Assembly: GCA_963556695.1 (NCBI GenBank)
Contig: CAUWAG010000004.1
Location: forward strand, 1,426,001-1,490,000
Direction: 5' to 3'
DNA from: Anthostomella pinea
Taxonomy: Eukaryota; Ascomycota; Sordariomycetes; Xylariales; Xylariaceae
Length of the DNA: 64,000 bases
Part shown: positions 1-11,620 of the stretch, one piece after another
Position numbering within the stretch: position 1 is the first letter of the stretch
How the letters are laid out: every line of letters starts with the position of its first letter
Translations under genes and position numbers: made by a program
The notes under the pieces: model-generated
Seen by the model: the letters and a program-made list of their open reading frames with translations, nothing else
Told to the model about the DNA's origin: nothing
Databases searched by the model: none

Positions 1-135
1 TATGGAAACGGTATCAAGGCGTGTGGAAAGAGGGGTTTCTCACAGGTGGTAAGGAAGAGGTCAAATTTCCCAGAGCACGTTCAGCTAAGATCTGATTCCA
101 TGATGTATGACAGACTAATCCAATGACCTCGCCCA

Positions 136-1071
136 CTAAAGCATACATGAAGTCGTCTTGTGGCCATTGAGGCTAAAGCGCGTAGACGATTGATCCTCAT
201 CGGCATTACGAATCCACTCCCGATTCATAGCTTCCGTAAGACCGGCCTCTAGCTTATCGAGTTCATCTGAAGCATGACCCTTGCATAGCTTGCACATCAA
301 ATTGTCGGTAGCAGCTGTGTCGTTTGCAATGACCAGGATGGACTCATCGCGGCTGCACCCGAACAGTCGGCTTTCAAGCATAGGATCACTTCGCCCTTTC
401 AGCTGGTACGTTGATGCTATGAACTTGACCGACTCTAGGTTTGGGAAGATCCGCGGGCTGAATAGTTTCTCCCGCCAATAGTTCGGTTCGAGGTTTGGAC
501 CATTGAAAATCCTGAGTACAACATGCTGGGTGGCGCCGTATAGTTTGGACAGAGCTTTGACGAAGAGTCCGCCGCTCGACCCCATAAACTTCCAGTATAT
601 GGGCAGACGGAGGTTGTCTCTGTCGGGGTCGAACCAACCCCACTGGGTCTCAAACCGTGGAGGCAAGCTTTCGTAAACCGAATTGAACTTGCGCTTTTCA
701 ACGTTTCGAATGGGGAAAAGCTTGCCGGTGCGACATGCGGCATCTCCCGATTCTCGGTTGATACGCGCGGTGATGGGAGGTGCAGATGCCGGCTCAAACT
801 CATAGGCATGGCCGTGGTCAGGTGCCAGTAATTTCCTGTGGATATTGACAATTCTGCCAGGGGTCGCGAGGTTCCATACCACGCAGCGAATCTCGGATGG
901 GAGTCTGGCAAATTGAGGCCATATGGCTGGGGTATCGATGTAACGACACACAGCGTCGATGTAGGGACGAAGCCTCTTGGTCTCAGATTTCATTTCGCCA
1001 AGTCCATCTGCAAAGTTTCCCCGAAAATCATCTCTCAGTGAACCAACCAGACCATCCAATCTGGCTTGCAT
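136..1071 (-). CDS. 2EXR-domain protein
   Basis: Single-exon 311-aa frame. Residues about 53-80 (FARLPSEIRCVVWNLATPGR) match the opening of the fungal 2EXR domain, in which a Phe-x-x-Leu-Pro-x-Glu-(I/L)-Arg motif leads into a Trp-containing helix and a short strand. A following Ile-Asn-Arg-Glu-Ser segment corresponds to the family's usual VNRESR-like motif. The family is abundant in filamentous ascomycetes and has no established biochemical role. The length is usual for it. There is no signal peptide or membrane segment. The upstream residues are charged, and the first ATG of the frame is taken as the start. The neighbouring SINE is about 0.8 kb away and does not touch the frame. Family assignment is by motif and function is unknown. 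Confidence 0.75.
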   Translation of the reverse strand: MQARLDGLVGSLRDDFRGNFADGLGEMKSETKRLRPYIDAVCRYIDTPAIWPQFARLPSEIRCVVWNLATPGRIVNIHRKLLAPDHGHAYEFEPASAPPITARINRESGDAACRTGKLFPIRNVEKRKFNSVYESLPPRFETQWGWFDPDRDNLRLPIYWKFMGSSGGLFVKALSKLYGATQHVVLRIFNGPNLEPNYWREKLFSPRIFPNLESVKFIASTYQLKGRSDPMLESRLFGCSRDESILVIANDTAATDNLMCKLCKGHASDELDKLEAGLTEAMNREWIRNADEDQSSTRFSLNGHKTTSCML

Positions 1072-1873
1072 GTTGAATCTATCACGGTCCAGTCTTTGAC
1101 AGTGTTACGGTATAACATAATGCCTCCACATATTTATGTACATATAAACCCCTAGCTTCCCCGTTCTCTTTCGACCTTGCCTCTTCTTCCTTAGATATCG
1201 TTGAATCGAGATATTTCATCCCATCAGCACTGACCAGCGCAGCTGCAGGCCTGATTGTCACAGACAGATTGTGTTCTCAAATGATCCAACTGTGGTCTTG
1301 ATCATCGCCTCCTGAGCTCTCTTCATGTCAAAGATGATGTCACGGATGATACTTCGTCTTTCGAGACTATCCAATTTGATAATCTGCAGACCTTGGTGGA
1401 CTCATCGTCCCTGGCATGTAAGAGTTGATTGATCTTGTTCAGCTGCTGCAAGATGCTGTCGTCTGGCGCCATGGCTCAGTACCCGAGGACTCCCTGATGA
1501 TGAGACGGCCTTGCTGACATTTTCTTGGAGAGGCTGCAAGTGGTGGTAATCTAGGTGTGTTCGCCGTTGTTGGAGATCCCAGATCATCCCGTCGGTTGCG
1601 TCCATTTATCCACTTGAGAAGAAAGAAAGCCGATCGTAGTAAACGTTGAGAGAGCAATAGAAGCAGAAAGCACAAGGTTCAATTCCTTTAGACCCAAGCG
1701 TGGACTGAGTTTGGAACAAAAGGTTTAAATTGTGATACAACAGTAGACACACACATTGGCGTTAGTTACTCTCTCCCTCCTTCCACATTACACACAGGTT
1801 ACAATAAAGAGCACTTCTTCCACCTGCATAAGTTTCTCTGGTGCGGATCAAACTAGTGGTCATTGACACCAAG
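1072..1873. other. intergenic region, no callable gene
   Basis: Mixed-composition intergenic DNA between the 2EXR gene and the SINE. It is the presumed promoter of the minus-strand 2EXR gene. Short open frames at 1402-1675 overlap each other, lack domain motifs and have no recognisable splice partners, so no gene is called. Confidence 0.5.
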
Positions 1874-1888
1874 CATCTAGGCTAAACG
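1874..1888. repeat. SINE target-site duplication, 5' copy
   Basis: catctaggctaaacg, identical to 2444-2458. It marks the insertion site of the tRNA-derived SINE. Confidence 0.9.
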
Positions 1889-2443
1889 TGCCGTATGGCG
1901 CAATGGTCAAATGTGCCTGGTTGTGTTCTCGTTTGTGCGGTGGGCGACGAGAACAAGTGGGTTCGAATCCTGTTATGGCCCCCTTGTGACCCGGCTTGTG
2001 CGAATCGACAACCAGCACACGACAGTGGAGAGGCCCCATTATCGCAGAACCCGATAGCCAAGCAGCTTGTCTCCATAATACCCACTCCTGCGAGGTTTTT
2101 TCCCTTGTGGTTTCCCTTGTTAGCAGATAACAAATACCTACTTCACCCACCAATATGACATATATCGAACGGCTACTGGAACGATGTGTACACCAGAGGA
2201 CTGAGGTTCACTGGGTCGCTTTGTCACTGGACAGGAGGGTTTTTCTGACGGGATCGTGCTTGGTATTGACTAAAACCATCTGGACACTCCAAATTGGTAT
2301 CGCTACAGCGAGGATAGGCTCGTGCGCGGATCTGAATGTATCTAGACTGACACCTCTATAACCTTGCGATGCAATGGCTCTGGGAGGCGTGGTTTGCCCT
2401 GTGGAGGGACTGCACCCACGATAAATACAATCAATCAATCAAT
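1889..2443 (+). mobile_element. tRNA-derived SINE with target-site duplications
   Basis: The element is flanked by a perfect 15-bp direct repeat, catctaggctaaacg, at 1874-1888 and 2444-2458. Its 5' head contains an RNA polymerase III box A-like sequence, TGGCGCAATGG (1896-1906), and a perfect box B, GGTTCGAATCC (1960-1970), spaced as in a tRNA. Between them an 8-bp stem (gttctcgt with acgagaac, 1925-1932 and 1947-1954) replaces the anticodon arm. A unique body of about 450 bp follows, ending in a short (CAAT)n-type tail at 2426-2443 (caatcaatcaatcaatc). Pol III head, simple-repeat tail and a long perfect target duplication together define a SINE mobilised by LINE machinery. Short open frames inside it are not coding. 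I do not recognise it as a named family. Confidence 0.85.
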
Positions 2444-2458
2444 CATCTAGGCTAAACG
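2444..2458. repeat. SINE target-site duplication, 3' copy
   Basis: catctaggctaaacg directly after the CAAT-type tail and identical to 1874-1888. The absence of any mismatch points to a fairly recent insertion. Confidence 0.9.
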
Positions 2459-3436
2459 CTCAATTCAGGTGGTTACATTATGCAACAAATGGGTTGGCCT
2501 TTCAGATGTTTCAGATTGTGTAGGAGCAAACAGTGTGCATGTGTTGCCTTGCATAATTGCTTCTTGGCCTCTAGTACCACCGTTCATTGAGTAGCGATAT
2601 TAGGCGCCTAATGAGGAAGGCCCTGAGCTCGCCCTGGAATTCCTCTCTGTCATCAAGATTAATGCTCGCCGTGCGTACCGAGTTGCACACAAGGGAATGC
2701 CTCAAGGTTTTCAGGTCGCTCTTTTGAAGGTGATGCCACGGATCTGTGGAAGTTGGACCTGCTGTTGGGAAATTTCGGGTGCCTAACCCGGCTACTGGTA
2801 TACCCACCACCAGCATCTTCAAGCAGAAGTATGGAATTGCGGAATCCACCATATTTACGAGCCGTGGGGAGCAGTGCCTAGGTTGATGTTGGCTCAACCG
2901 CATTATTTGGAGTCTTCCTGATTCCTACCTCGGAGACTAGGGATTCGTCTGAAGGCTCCCAGCCAATGAAGTGGGACCACCAACCGTGAACCACCAACCG
3001 GTGATGACCGCTCTCGAAAAGGTGGAGGTGTTCGAGATATGGGTGATCTATTCAATTCTCGTTCTGCGGATGGGCCGAGTACGTCGCCTCTTCGGTCGCA
3101 ATCACCCAAGTTCTCTGGGGCCGTAGCGCTCACCGGCAGCTCGCTGCAGCACATATGCAAGCAATTACAAGGTTCTACATACCTGATTGACTCGTATTGG
3201 CACAGAAATCCACCTTGACCGCATCCTCTACGATTCTGCGGAATACGGAGAATGAGTATTTATTAGGGGTTCGAGCCCTGAGACGCGGACCTGCGGACCA
3301 ATTGCCAAACACCGAGACTTGACCCAATAAAACTGTCCGCCTTGGTGCTACCAACTCTAATTCCTCAACCCTCACAAACCGCGCCGCTGCTGCACTCGAA
3401 AGTTACGGTACATAAAGCAAGGCTACCTCCTCCGAA
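2459..3436. other. intergenic region with uncallable minus-strand frames
   Basis: Three minus-strand frames (2571-2903, 2903-3160, 3175-3375) lie end to end and could be exons or remnants of one gene. None shows a recognisable domain, and I could not join them with convincing splice sites. The stretch before 3437 is the presumed P450 promoter and leader. Confidence 0.4.
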
Positions 3437-5238
3437 ATGGCGGCACTTTCCAGCATCCTACGCCTCGTGTGGGCTTCTATGCCATACTATGCTGCGATTG
3501 CCCTCGTAACTTATGTGAGCGGCCATCGGCCTTGGTCAGCGCTGATAGGTGGCTAATACTCCCAGCTTCTATTGTTCACGACCTATCAGATATTCCTCCA
3601 CCCGCTGAGCCGCTACCCGGGCCCCTTGCTCGCCAAACTCTCCAATGCGTACAATGGCTTCTATGCGCACCAGAAGTGCCTCCATCTGGTCACGAGACAG
3701 AACCAGCTCAAATACGGTAGGAACTCGGATATCCCAAGCCTGCCAAACCCGAGTCGCTGAGATTGAATCAGGTCCCGTGGTCAGACAAGGGCCGAACAAG
3801 CTGGTGTTCAATTCCATATCGGCTTTGCAAGGTATGAATCCCTCAAAACATCCCCTTTTACTGTGACGACACTAAGAGGGACCCAGACATCTACAAGAAT
3901 GATCGTATCACGAAGCCCAGATCGTACCAGGCTGTGGGACCAGGCAGGCGGGTGCCCAACATGTTCGCGACACGTGACAAGAAATTACACCGAGCCAGAC
4001 GCCAAGTGGTCGGACAGATCCTCACAGACCGATCTCTACAGGCGTTCGAGCCCACAATGATCGAGCAGGTCGACATATTCATCTCACAGCTGCTCGCATC
4101 CGCCCAATCAACCGAGCCAGTCAATATGTCCATCCGAACGAGACAACTAGGTATGGACATCGCCGGCCTTCTCAGCTTCGGTTACGAGTTCAATCTCCAG
4201 ACCACCGACGAACATCGGTTCATGTTTACTACCTTGGACGGCCAGGTTCCAAGTAGCAATGTCTACTTCAACTTCTACTCGCTGAGACCCTGGGTCCGAT
4301 GGATCACCATGCTGCTGGTCGGCAAGACACGCGAGAGAACCACACGTCTGATGGAGAAGATCGTCACCACGCGCATGGCACTGGAGAAGGACGCGAGACA
4401 CGACCTCTACTCCTTTGTGGCGCATGCCTTGGATGCGAAGTCAGGCGGTCTGCGACAGAGCGAGCTCTGGGCTGAGGCACAGTTCTTCCTCACGGCGGGT
4501 AAGCAAGTCCACAGAGAGTGCTTATCTCTGTTTATCGATACTAAATCACTGCATACAGCCGGTGAGACAACGAAAACGACTATCAGTGCCGCGGTCTTCT
4601 ACCTATCTCGGAACCCCGAAGTCTACGAAAAGCTAGCTCATGAGATCCGTTCCGCTTTCACCAACGGTGGTGAGATCAATGGTGCAGCGCTAACGAGCTG
4701 TCGATACCTTCGGGCTTGTATCGATGAAAGTCTACGCATGTCTCCACCTGTGTCCGGTATCCTCTGGAGAGAAAGAGCTCCGGACGAGAATGACAGCCAG
4801 CCTCTTGTGGTCGATGGTCACGTTATCCCTCCGGGAACGGTGGTCGGTGTGAATACGTACTCCCTCCACCACAATGAAGAGTACTTCCCTGACCCTTTCG
4901 CCTTCAACCCGGAGCGGTGGCTCGACTCGTCTACGCCCGAGGCCGCAAAGTTAGTGCGCAATGCTTTCATCCCCTTCTCCGTTGGCTCTCGAGCATGCGC
5001 CGGCAAGTCCATGGCGTACAAGGAAATCAGTCTAGTGCTTGCAAAGACACTGTTGTACTTCGACTTCAACGCGGCTCCCGGCAAGCTGGGCGATGTCGGC
5101 GCAGGAAACCCAGATCTGGGACCAGGCAGAGAACGGCCCGGCGAATTCCAGCTGTATGACAATTTCAGCTCTAGTCATGATGGACCATATCTTACATTCC
5201 GGTCTCGTGGGGATTTCGGGAAAGACCTGAGTCGGTGA
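3437..5238 (+). CDS. cytochrome P450 monooxygenase (microsomal, class II fungal type)
   Basis: Five-exon model 3437-3514, 3566-3716, 3772-3831, 3887-4498 and 4559-5238, with all introns GT-AG and in phase, gives 526 aa. That is a normal length for a fungal ER P450. An N-terminal hydrophobic anchor (about residues 10-35) is followed by the proline hinge HPLSRYPGP. The I-helix reads AGETT, completed only when the 60-nt in-frame intron 4499-4558 is removed. Other marks are the ExxR motif in ESLR, the PERW motif and the haem-binding FSVGSRACAG with the axial cysteine. It should hydroxylate or epoxidise a small lipophilic substrate using electrons from P450 reductase. The substrate cannot be inferred, and no biosynthetic cluster surrounds it. 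The next gene downstream is convergent. Confidence 0.93.
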
Positions 5239-5473
5239 GCTTGAGTTAGGGCCACGATGAGATGAAGGGCGTCAGGCACTCATAGTTGTTTATAGTCGTT
5301 TCACAGTAACAATACTTCATGAGCACCGCTGACCAGCACTTCATACACAATGGCAGTGTACAGGGCATCACTCTTCTACAATCTCAAACTGAACCCGGGA
5401 GGCGGCCGTACCACCTTGCAATCTCTTCTTAAATGCTTCCACGTAGAGAGTACACTCGCAATATGCAATTGAT

Positions 5474-6275
5474 TCAATCTACGTCGGGCGGATCCAGCTG
5501 CTCCTCCTGCTCTGTCCCTTCTTTCCCAGACCCTTGATCAGGGTTCTGCATCTGCTGCCTTCCTGCTCCTCCATTCGCAGCCTCCGTACATTCCGAACCT
5601 CCTTCGTCTGCAGGCTCTTGTTTGGGTGGCCCAGTGCGCATCTCTATGCGCAGCAAAACTACTTCCAGCACCGGCGTTCCCTCTTCCACTTTGGACTGGA
5701 GGTTATCATGATCGATGTCAAAGTACAGCGCCCAGAAGTCGCCCTCCTTGACAGCGAGGAAGCCTTCCCAGCTCCCAAACGTCAACCTTCGGTCCTGACG
5801 GGAGCAATCAAACGGGCCCGGCCAATTGGGCTCCGCCCACGCACGATTGCCGAACTTGAGTTCGTACGTCTCTCGGTCAACGTAGATCCAGTTCATGACG
5901 GGCGGCTCGTCACAGATGGTGGAGACAAGCCCCGAGTATGGAGTATCGGGGAAAGGCAGGTAGTACCCAGCGAAGGGGTGACCGAAGGGCTGCCGGTAGT
6001 CTGTACCGGTATCGACGTAGAGCTGCGTCATGTTGGCTGACCAATAGTACGCAACGGAGAATGGTCCGGTGATGACGCACCTTTTCACCCGAGAGGACAA
6101 CCTGTCTCCCCTCGAGGGTGGGACTGTACTGCGAAGACTTGAGGCATCGTACGATCAGGTTGTTCTTGCGGCTGCGGTGCTCCTTCTTCCTCGCGTCGGA
6201 CTGGATCTGTCGGATGGCCTCTGAAGCCCCGAAGATAGTGGCGAAAGCCACGAGGAATGTGAGCTGGTCGCCCAT
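5474..6275 (-). CDS. conserved ascomycete protein of unknown function
   Basis: Two-exon model on the minus strand: exon 1 6081-6275, a 58-nt intron 6023-6080 (gtgcgt...gcag) and exon 2 5474-6022, giving 247 aa in phase. A short N-terminal hydrophobic stretch (LTFLVAFATIFGASEAI) may be a membrane anchor. A globular core follows, with many aromatic residues and conserved-looking segments such as GHPFAGYYLPFPDTPYSGL and CDEPPVMNWIYVD. The tail is acidic, Gln/Glu/Gly-rich and probably disordered. This type of protein is widespread in filamentous ascomycetes without an assigned function. An in-frame ATG at 6302 would add nine residues. I prefer 6275 because the hydrophobic anchor then starts at the N terminus. 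Confidence 0.75.
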
Positions 6276-7407
6276 TGTTCGGTTCGCATAAGGGTGTGGC
6301 ACTGGATTAAACGACAGGAGTTCGGTCCGGAGCTCTTATGCTCACAAGGGTTCGTACTTGTCCGAGGCAAGATGATGCCACCCCGAAGTAACTTCCCGTC
6401 GGGGCGGTGGTACAGGACACGGCTCGATCGAATCCTTTCCGAACCCAGTGGTACGGTACTCAACCAGAGTGGCCGTCGGCGAAAGGAATGGGCCGGATGG
6501 GTATCATTGACGGGAAAGAATGGGTGTATCACCCGGACTGAGGCGGCGGGAACAGAATCCCCGGGCCAGTCATTCATACTGAAATCCATTATTCAAGCCA
6601 TCCTCTGGTGAGTTGAAGTCTCACGGCCGTGACGATAATCGATAGCATTGCGGGACGCCAATGTGTAACTTGGGCGGACCCTTCCGGTCGATTCCAGGCT
6701 AGATACCCGTCTCATCATACGATTGCCGGCCTCTGCCGTTCCTTTGGGCAGGAAAGTGGCCCTCTTCTCAACTGATCGCAAGCCACGATGCGGTTCTAGA
6801 CACGGACACTGGCAGACGCCTTACCAGTGACCTTCAGAGACAGGATAACACAGCGTACGTGGAATGGCATGATGGGAGTTCAATGCAAAGAGTGCCACAT
6901 CTCTATGACTTCATCTTGACATACGCATTGATTCGTCAAAGAATCTGTGAGTATCCCAATTGATGGACTGAGTATAAAAAGCGCCTTCTAGTCCGCTCAC
7001 GATGATGGCCCACTCCCCTATGTCGACAGACAACCGTGTTTCACACCAAGGTCTCTCAGCATCTTCGCAAGCATCCCAAGCAACCATTAGCTTCTTCCTT
7101 CACAGAGAGAAGGCTCATTTGAGATAGTTTCGCCCTCCCACTCCTCCACCTCGAAAGTCTTCTTGGGCTTTCTTCAAACGATCTTCTCGTCAACATCGTC
7201 AGGGCCCCGCCAGCCCAGACCCCTACAAGACATCATCTCGACACGCAGATTTCTGGTAACGGAGCCAGAAAAAAACAAAAGCTGTCGTCAACGCACCCAC
7301 TGCGCCGGAAACCCAAGTGGCCTTCCCTCAGAATCCCACCTGATTCCCCTACCTCCATAGCACAGAGCTCCCCAGTACCCACAACCCGAGGTCCCCGACG
7401 AAGCACC
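6276..7407. other. divergent intergenic region
   Basis: About 1.1 kb between divergently transcribed genes (5474-6275 on minus, 7408-7855 on plus). The open frames seen here read through low-information sequence and carry no domain. A TATA-like sequence lies at 6973-6980, and pyrimidine-rich sequence from about 7080 resembles a fungal 5' leader. Confidence 0.5.
6973..6980 (+). promoter_or_regulatory. candidate TATA box
   Basis: TATAAAAA lies about 430 bp upstream of the start codon at 7408, in otherwise moderately GC-rich DNA. It would imply a long leader, which is common in fungi. Assignment rests on sequence alone. Confidence 0.35.
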
Positions 7408-7855
7408 ATGTCTTCTCCGTGAGTATCCACCATGCTCAGATTCTCTCACACCACTAACACTAGCCAAGAACCAAGACCTCGCCACCCACCGCCCTCGACA
7501 GGAACCGCGACGGCATCTTCGGCCCGGACCACGGCGGGCCTCTCGCCCCCACCGGACCGACCCTGCCCATGCCCGGGCTCTCCGGCCGCGCCAACTCACC
7601 CACTGGTAAGCACCCCAACCCCACCCCCACCCCAACTGCAGCCTCCAATTCCCAGCCCCACTCCCAGTCCATCGCCATCACCAATAATCGCTGTATGCTC
7701 ACCCAAACGGACCAGGCAACCTGCTCAAAGGCCCCGTCGACGACGCCGGCAAGCTCAAGGACGCCGCCCTCATGGTCGGCATCAAGCTCGATCTGGAGGC
7801 TGAGATACACCTCACGGCGCGGGTGCGCGGCGACGTTCTGGTTGGTCTGTACTAG
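7408..7855 (+). CDS. small conserved-type protein, 95 aa, unknown function
   Basis: Three short exons (7408-7418, 7469-7605, 7716-7855) join in phase to encode 95 aa. The first exon is only 11 nt. Its donor is gtgagt, with a CTAAC branch site just before an AAG acceptor. The second intron runs gtaagc to accag. The N-terminal half is Pro/Gly/Ser-rich (GPLAPTGPTLPMPG). The C terminus is an amphipathic Leu/Val segment (GIKLDLEAEIHLTARVRG) ending in VLVGLY. I recall similar tails in other small fungal proteins, but I cannot name a family. Neither a signal peptide nor a catalytic motif is seen. The tiny first exon and the uncommon AAG acceptor are the weak points of the model. Confidence 0.6.
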
Positions 7856-8552
7856 CCGCGAGGCCGAGGACGAGGTCTGCATTGGCGGGGACGTGACGCT
7901 CGGGTTTCGGATTGTCTGCCAGGTGGGCGTGGTTGTGCACTCGTTTTCGGGTCCGTCGGTCGCTTTGGTTGTGGTTGTGGTACTTGTGCGTTTTTGGGTT
8001 GTTGGGATGGAGGGATCGCTGGGCTCGAGTGTGAAGTCTGTTGTGTATTCGCTCGTTTAAACTCTCGGCCCGGGGTTGGGTTGGGTTGCTGAGGGCTATG
8101 GTAGGAACTGCTCGATACGTTCGTTAAGTTGTAAACAGTGACAGTCTCACCTCTCTACTCCGTTGGAGCCTAGCTCTCAGCAACTGTTTGTATGTGCTAA
8201 GAATGTAAAGACTTAGTTAGTTGTGTATAATATACCGATTCGTTATAAGGCTGCCGGAAGAATACCTTTATTAGCCACCGGTTTTATTGGTAAAAAGCTT
8301 TAATAATATAACGTTATCATTATTATCATCATTATTATATATTTATTTATAATATGCAGTTTTGAACTATTTAAATTGATATAGTCTTTGTTTGAAAAAC
8401 TACGCTTAATAGATATTGAACGTAAAAATTTATTTATTATATTTTATTAATAAGATATTAATCTTAAAGTCACGGAACTTCGTTTCTTAATTTAATAAAT
8501 TAATTATAAGACTTAATAGTATTATTCATCTTATTAATAAAAATATTAATTA

Positions 8553-8973
8553 TGTTGGATCTATGTGATTCCACAGTCAAACCATCCATACAGAACCCAC
8601 ATGTATAATTAGATAAGAGATTAGATACCGGATTGTGAGGTCACTTAGCCAGACCTGCAGGTCCAGCTAGACTTCACAATCCAACCATCAGCAACATCAT
8701 TGTGACGGCCTGTACAGACCTTCCCACATGACAAGTGGATATTTCCCAATAGGGGAAGGATCTGACCAGAGGATCCCCTTAAAGGGGCAACCTCCCACTG
8801 TACCTATCTCTCTCTCTCTCTTCCTTTCCTCTCTAGTCTTGATATTCTCGTCAATAAAGTAATAGCTGCTTGCTGCCGGCCATGTCCTAGCTCCTCGGTA
8901 CGCTCGCCGTGACAATCATGACCTTGACCCCATACTCGAGTATTATGGTTGATCGTTCAAGCCTGTTCCCACA
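8553..8973 (+). mobile_element. LTR (family A, 202 bp) interrupted by a second LTR
   Basis: Starts TGTTGGATCTATG and ends CCTGTTCCCACA, the TG...CA ends of an LTR. Without the 219-bp insertion at 8701-8919 it is 202 bp, the same length as its inverted partner at 11419-11620. The two differ at only five sites, all transitions. No clear 5-bp duplication flanks this copy (aatta on the left, cttat on the right), so it may be a recombined solo LTR or one end of a larger rearranged element. Confidence 0.8.
8701..8914 (+). mobile_element. solo LTR (family B, 214 bp) with 5-bp target duplication
   Basis: Begins TGTGACGGCC and ends GCCGTGACA. It is flanked by the 5-bp duplication ATCAT at 8696-8700 and 8915-8919. 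The uninterrupted sequence with a single ATCAT survives in the inverted family-A copy at 11419-11620, so the insertion is proven by an empty site within the same window. A CT-rich run and an AATAAA-like caataaagt near 8850 suit an LTR polyadenylation region. No internal domain remains, so this is the product of LTR-LTR recombination. Confidence 0.9.
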
Positions 8974-10479
8974 CTTATATTATTTATAAGTTACAGCCGT
9001 TTGATATAATAATCTTTCAAATATATAAAAATTATGATTAAGAACGTTTTTAAAAACGGGTGATTTATCAAGCATTTTATAACACGTTTAAATTCTAAAA
9101 TAAATTATATAGAACTTAGAATAAACGATAAAACATTTTAAAGGCATTTAAAAACTTAAAGCTATATTTATATAAATTTAATAAAGTTATTAACGGGATA
9201 AAGGATTTATCCTCGTTAATTTCAAACTTGAATATTTTAACAGATCGACTTAGTTATATCGGAAATCGAAATAAACAGTTAATAGATTTATCACTAAGGT
9301 AATAAAAGGTTTTTAATTAAAAAAGCAATGAATATAGTTTCGTTAAAATAACCGCAAAGAAAACGACGATAATTTATCGAAAGTTATGAATAATAAAACC
9401 ATATATAAACCTTCTTAAAATGAAAAGCACTTTTAATAATAATAAAAGCGTTCATTTTTAATGTAAAACCCGATTTATCATTACGAAAACTTCGATAATA
9501 ATTATTACAGAAAGTCGATAAAAATTAAAAGACTTATTAAGTTAAGTATTAAATAGATTAAAAACAATAAAAAAGGCTTTCTATATTTTACCATTACTAG
9601 TTACTTGAGTAATATAAGCCGAAAAATGGAATAAGAAATAAAGAAAATTGAACGTCATAAATAAGTTTACAAAAATAAATCGTAATATCATAAAGTTTAA
9701 ACTTATGAAAGTCGATTATAAGCGCTTTTATAAAACTATTACTCGAGTTAATCGGATAACGATTAAGCTTATAAAACGCGGTACTATATAAAGATTTTCA
9801 ATATAAAAACAAATACTTTTAATTAATGATTAAGAAGAGTTCAATGAAAACAAGAAAAATAATCAAATAATTAAAAGCTTAGATTACGTGCTTTCAACGT
9901 GGAAAGACATACTATTTGAAACGAAATAATGAAGTTCATTTTAAATTAAATTAACGGCTTAGCGTAAATATTGAATTATTATTACTTCAACGTTAAAAGC
10001 GCTATAATTTCTATTTCAACAAGTATCGATTGACTATTAAAGAAATTATTCAATTAAAATAACGACTTTTAAAAAACATTCGACTTAATATATATTAGTT
10101 TTTTGAAAAAGACTTCCTAAAACCTTTAGCGGAATAAAACTTTAAGCTTAGTTTAATTAGAAATATTATTACTGCCTTTACGACTAACAAAATAAATTTT
10201 AATTCCATTAAAATTTTAAAAAGGTCGCTTCTTATTTTCAATACTTTTTTGAACGACCTTAATAAATAATAACATACCGCTAATAAATTGTAAAAAGAAA
10301 ATACATATAGAAGAGGTAAGAAAGGGCGATAATAATAGTTGAATTTAACTTTTTTTAATACGTACTAAGATTTTAACGATAACTACGAAAACGATTTGAA
10401 CGTTATAAAAATCAGCAAGATTAAAAAAATAACCTTATTAATATTAATGTATAAACTAAATAAATAGCAATTAAACACA

Positions 10480-10589
<110 letters not shown>

Positions 10590-11072
10590 TTGTATTATTG
10601 AAATTTTTTATAAATAAAACCGGTGATTAATGAAAGTATTTTTAATAGCCGTATAACCGTTTTTTCTTATTAAATAAGCAATTCAAAAACGAATACGTTG
10701 TTTTATTATTATAAATAATTAAACTATTATAATAAGAATACAAGCTATAATTCTAATAACCGCTTGTTTAAATAAAAACTAGAAAATATACGGCGTTTAT
10801 TAACTTTATAATTCTTATTTATAAGATTTCGAAGATGCTTATTTTGAATAAAAGCGTATTTAAGATATAAAACTTTTAATTCATTAAATAAATATTATTA
10901 AAATAAAAATACTAAGAAATAAAAGCTTATTATTACAAGCAATAAAGATTTTTATACTGTCACTTTAAGGTGATTTCATAATATATTATAAAGACTCTTT
11001 AAAAAGTCATAGTGTATATTAATCCTTTTTGAGTTTTTATAAAAAAGAACTAAAAAGGTTTATCTAAATATT

Positions 11073-11325
11073 TTGTGAAGTTTATGGGTTCAGATGGGGT
11101 CAGGATGGGATGCATCCGGTTCGGTGTCTTGACTATGGATCCGTGGGGGATATTCCCACCTAAATACAGCTGTGTGAGCCGTTTGATATCCGGCTGCCTG
11201 ACACCAGACAACAGACCTGCCAGACAACGCCCGGATGCTCCCCCTTTCACCCCTTTGGGGTCCCTATCAACCCCTTTCACCCCCCATATAGCCTGCTGCT
11301 ATCTGCAGCACACCTGATAGGCACC
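11073..11325. repeat. GC-richer island within RIP block, possible short mobile element
   Basis: About 250 bp of ordinary composition surrounded by AT-rich DNA. It contains a repeated cccctttcacccc motif. AATATT occurs immediately on both sides (11067-11072 and 11326-11331), but in AT-rich surroundings that may be chance. There are no TG...CA ends or terminal inverted repeats. The overlapping frames at 11050-11317 on both strands are not credible genes. Confidence 0.4.
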
Positions 11326-11418
11326 AATATTCTCATATATTTAAATAAACGATAAACTTATTAACTCTATATATTATAAAAATATTTTGGTCAACATTTT
11401 ATTTAATATATTTTAAAC

Positions 11419-11620
11419 TGTAGGAACAGGCTTGAACGATCAATCATAATACTCGAGTATGGGATCAAGGTCATGATGTTGCTGATGGTTGGATTGTAAA
11501 GTCTAGCTGGACCTGCAGGTCTGGCTAAGTGACCTCACAATCCGGTATCTAATCTCTTATCTAATTATACATGTGGGTTCTGTATGGATGGTTTAACTGT
11601 GGAATCACATAGATCCAACA
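11419..11620 (-). mobile_element. LTR (family A, 202 bp), inverted intact copy
   Basis: On the minus strand it runs TGTTGGATC...CCTGTTCCTACA, matching 8553-8973 once the nested LTR is removed. The five differences are all C-to-T or G-to-A from the left to the right copy, three of them in a CpA context. This copy preserves the pre-insertion site of the family-B LTR. Because the two family-A copies point in opposite directions they cannot be the two LTRs of one simple element. Confidence 0.8.

Noticed and set aside
3437..5238. P450 as part of a secondary-metabolite cluster together with the Zn2Cys6 factor and the dioxygenase
   Set aside because: No PKS, NRPS, terpene synthase or transporter is present, and these genes lie 30-40 kb apart with housekeeping genes between.
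11050..11317. Genes on either strand in the GC-richer island
   Set aside because: Overlapping opposite frames of under 81 codons, no domains; better explained as a short mobile sequence.
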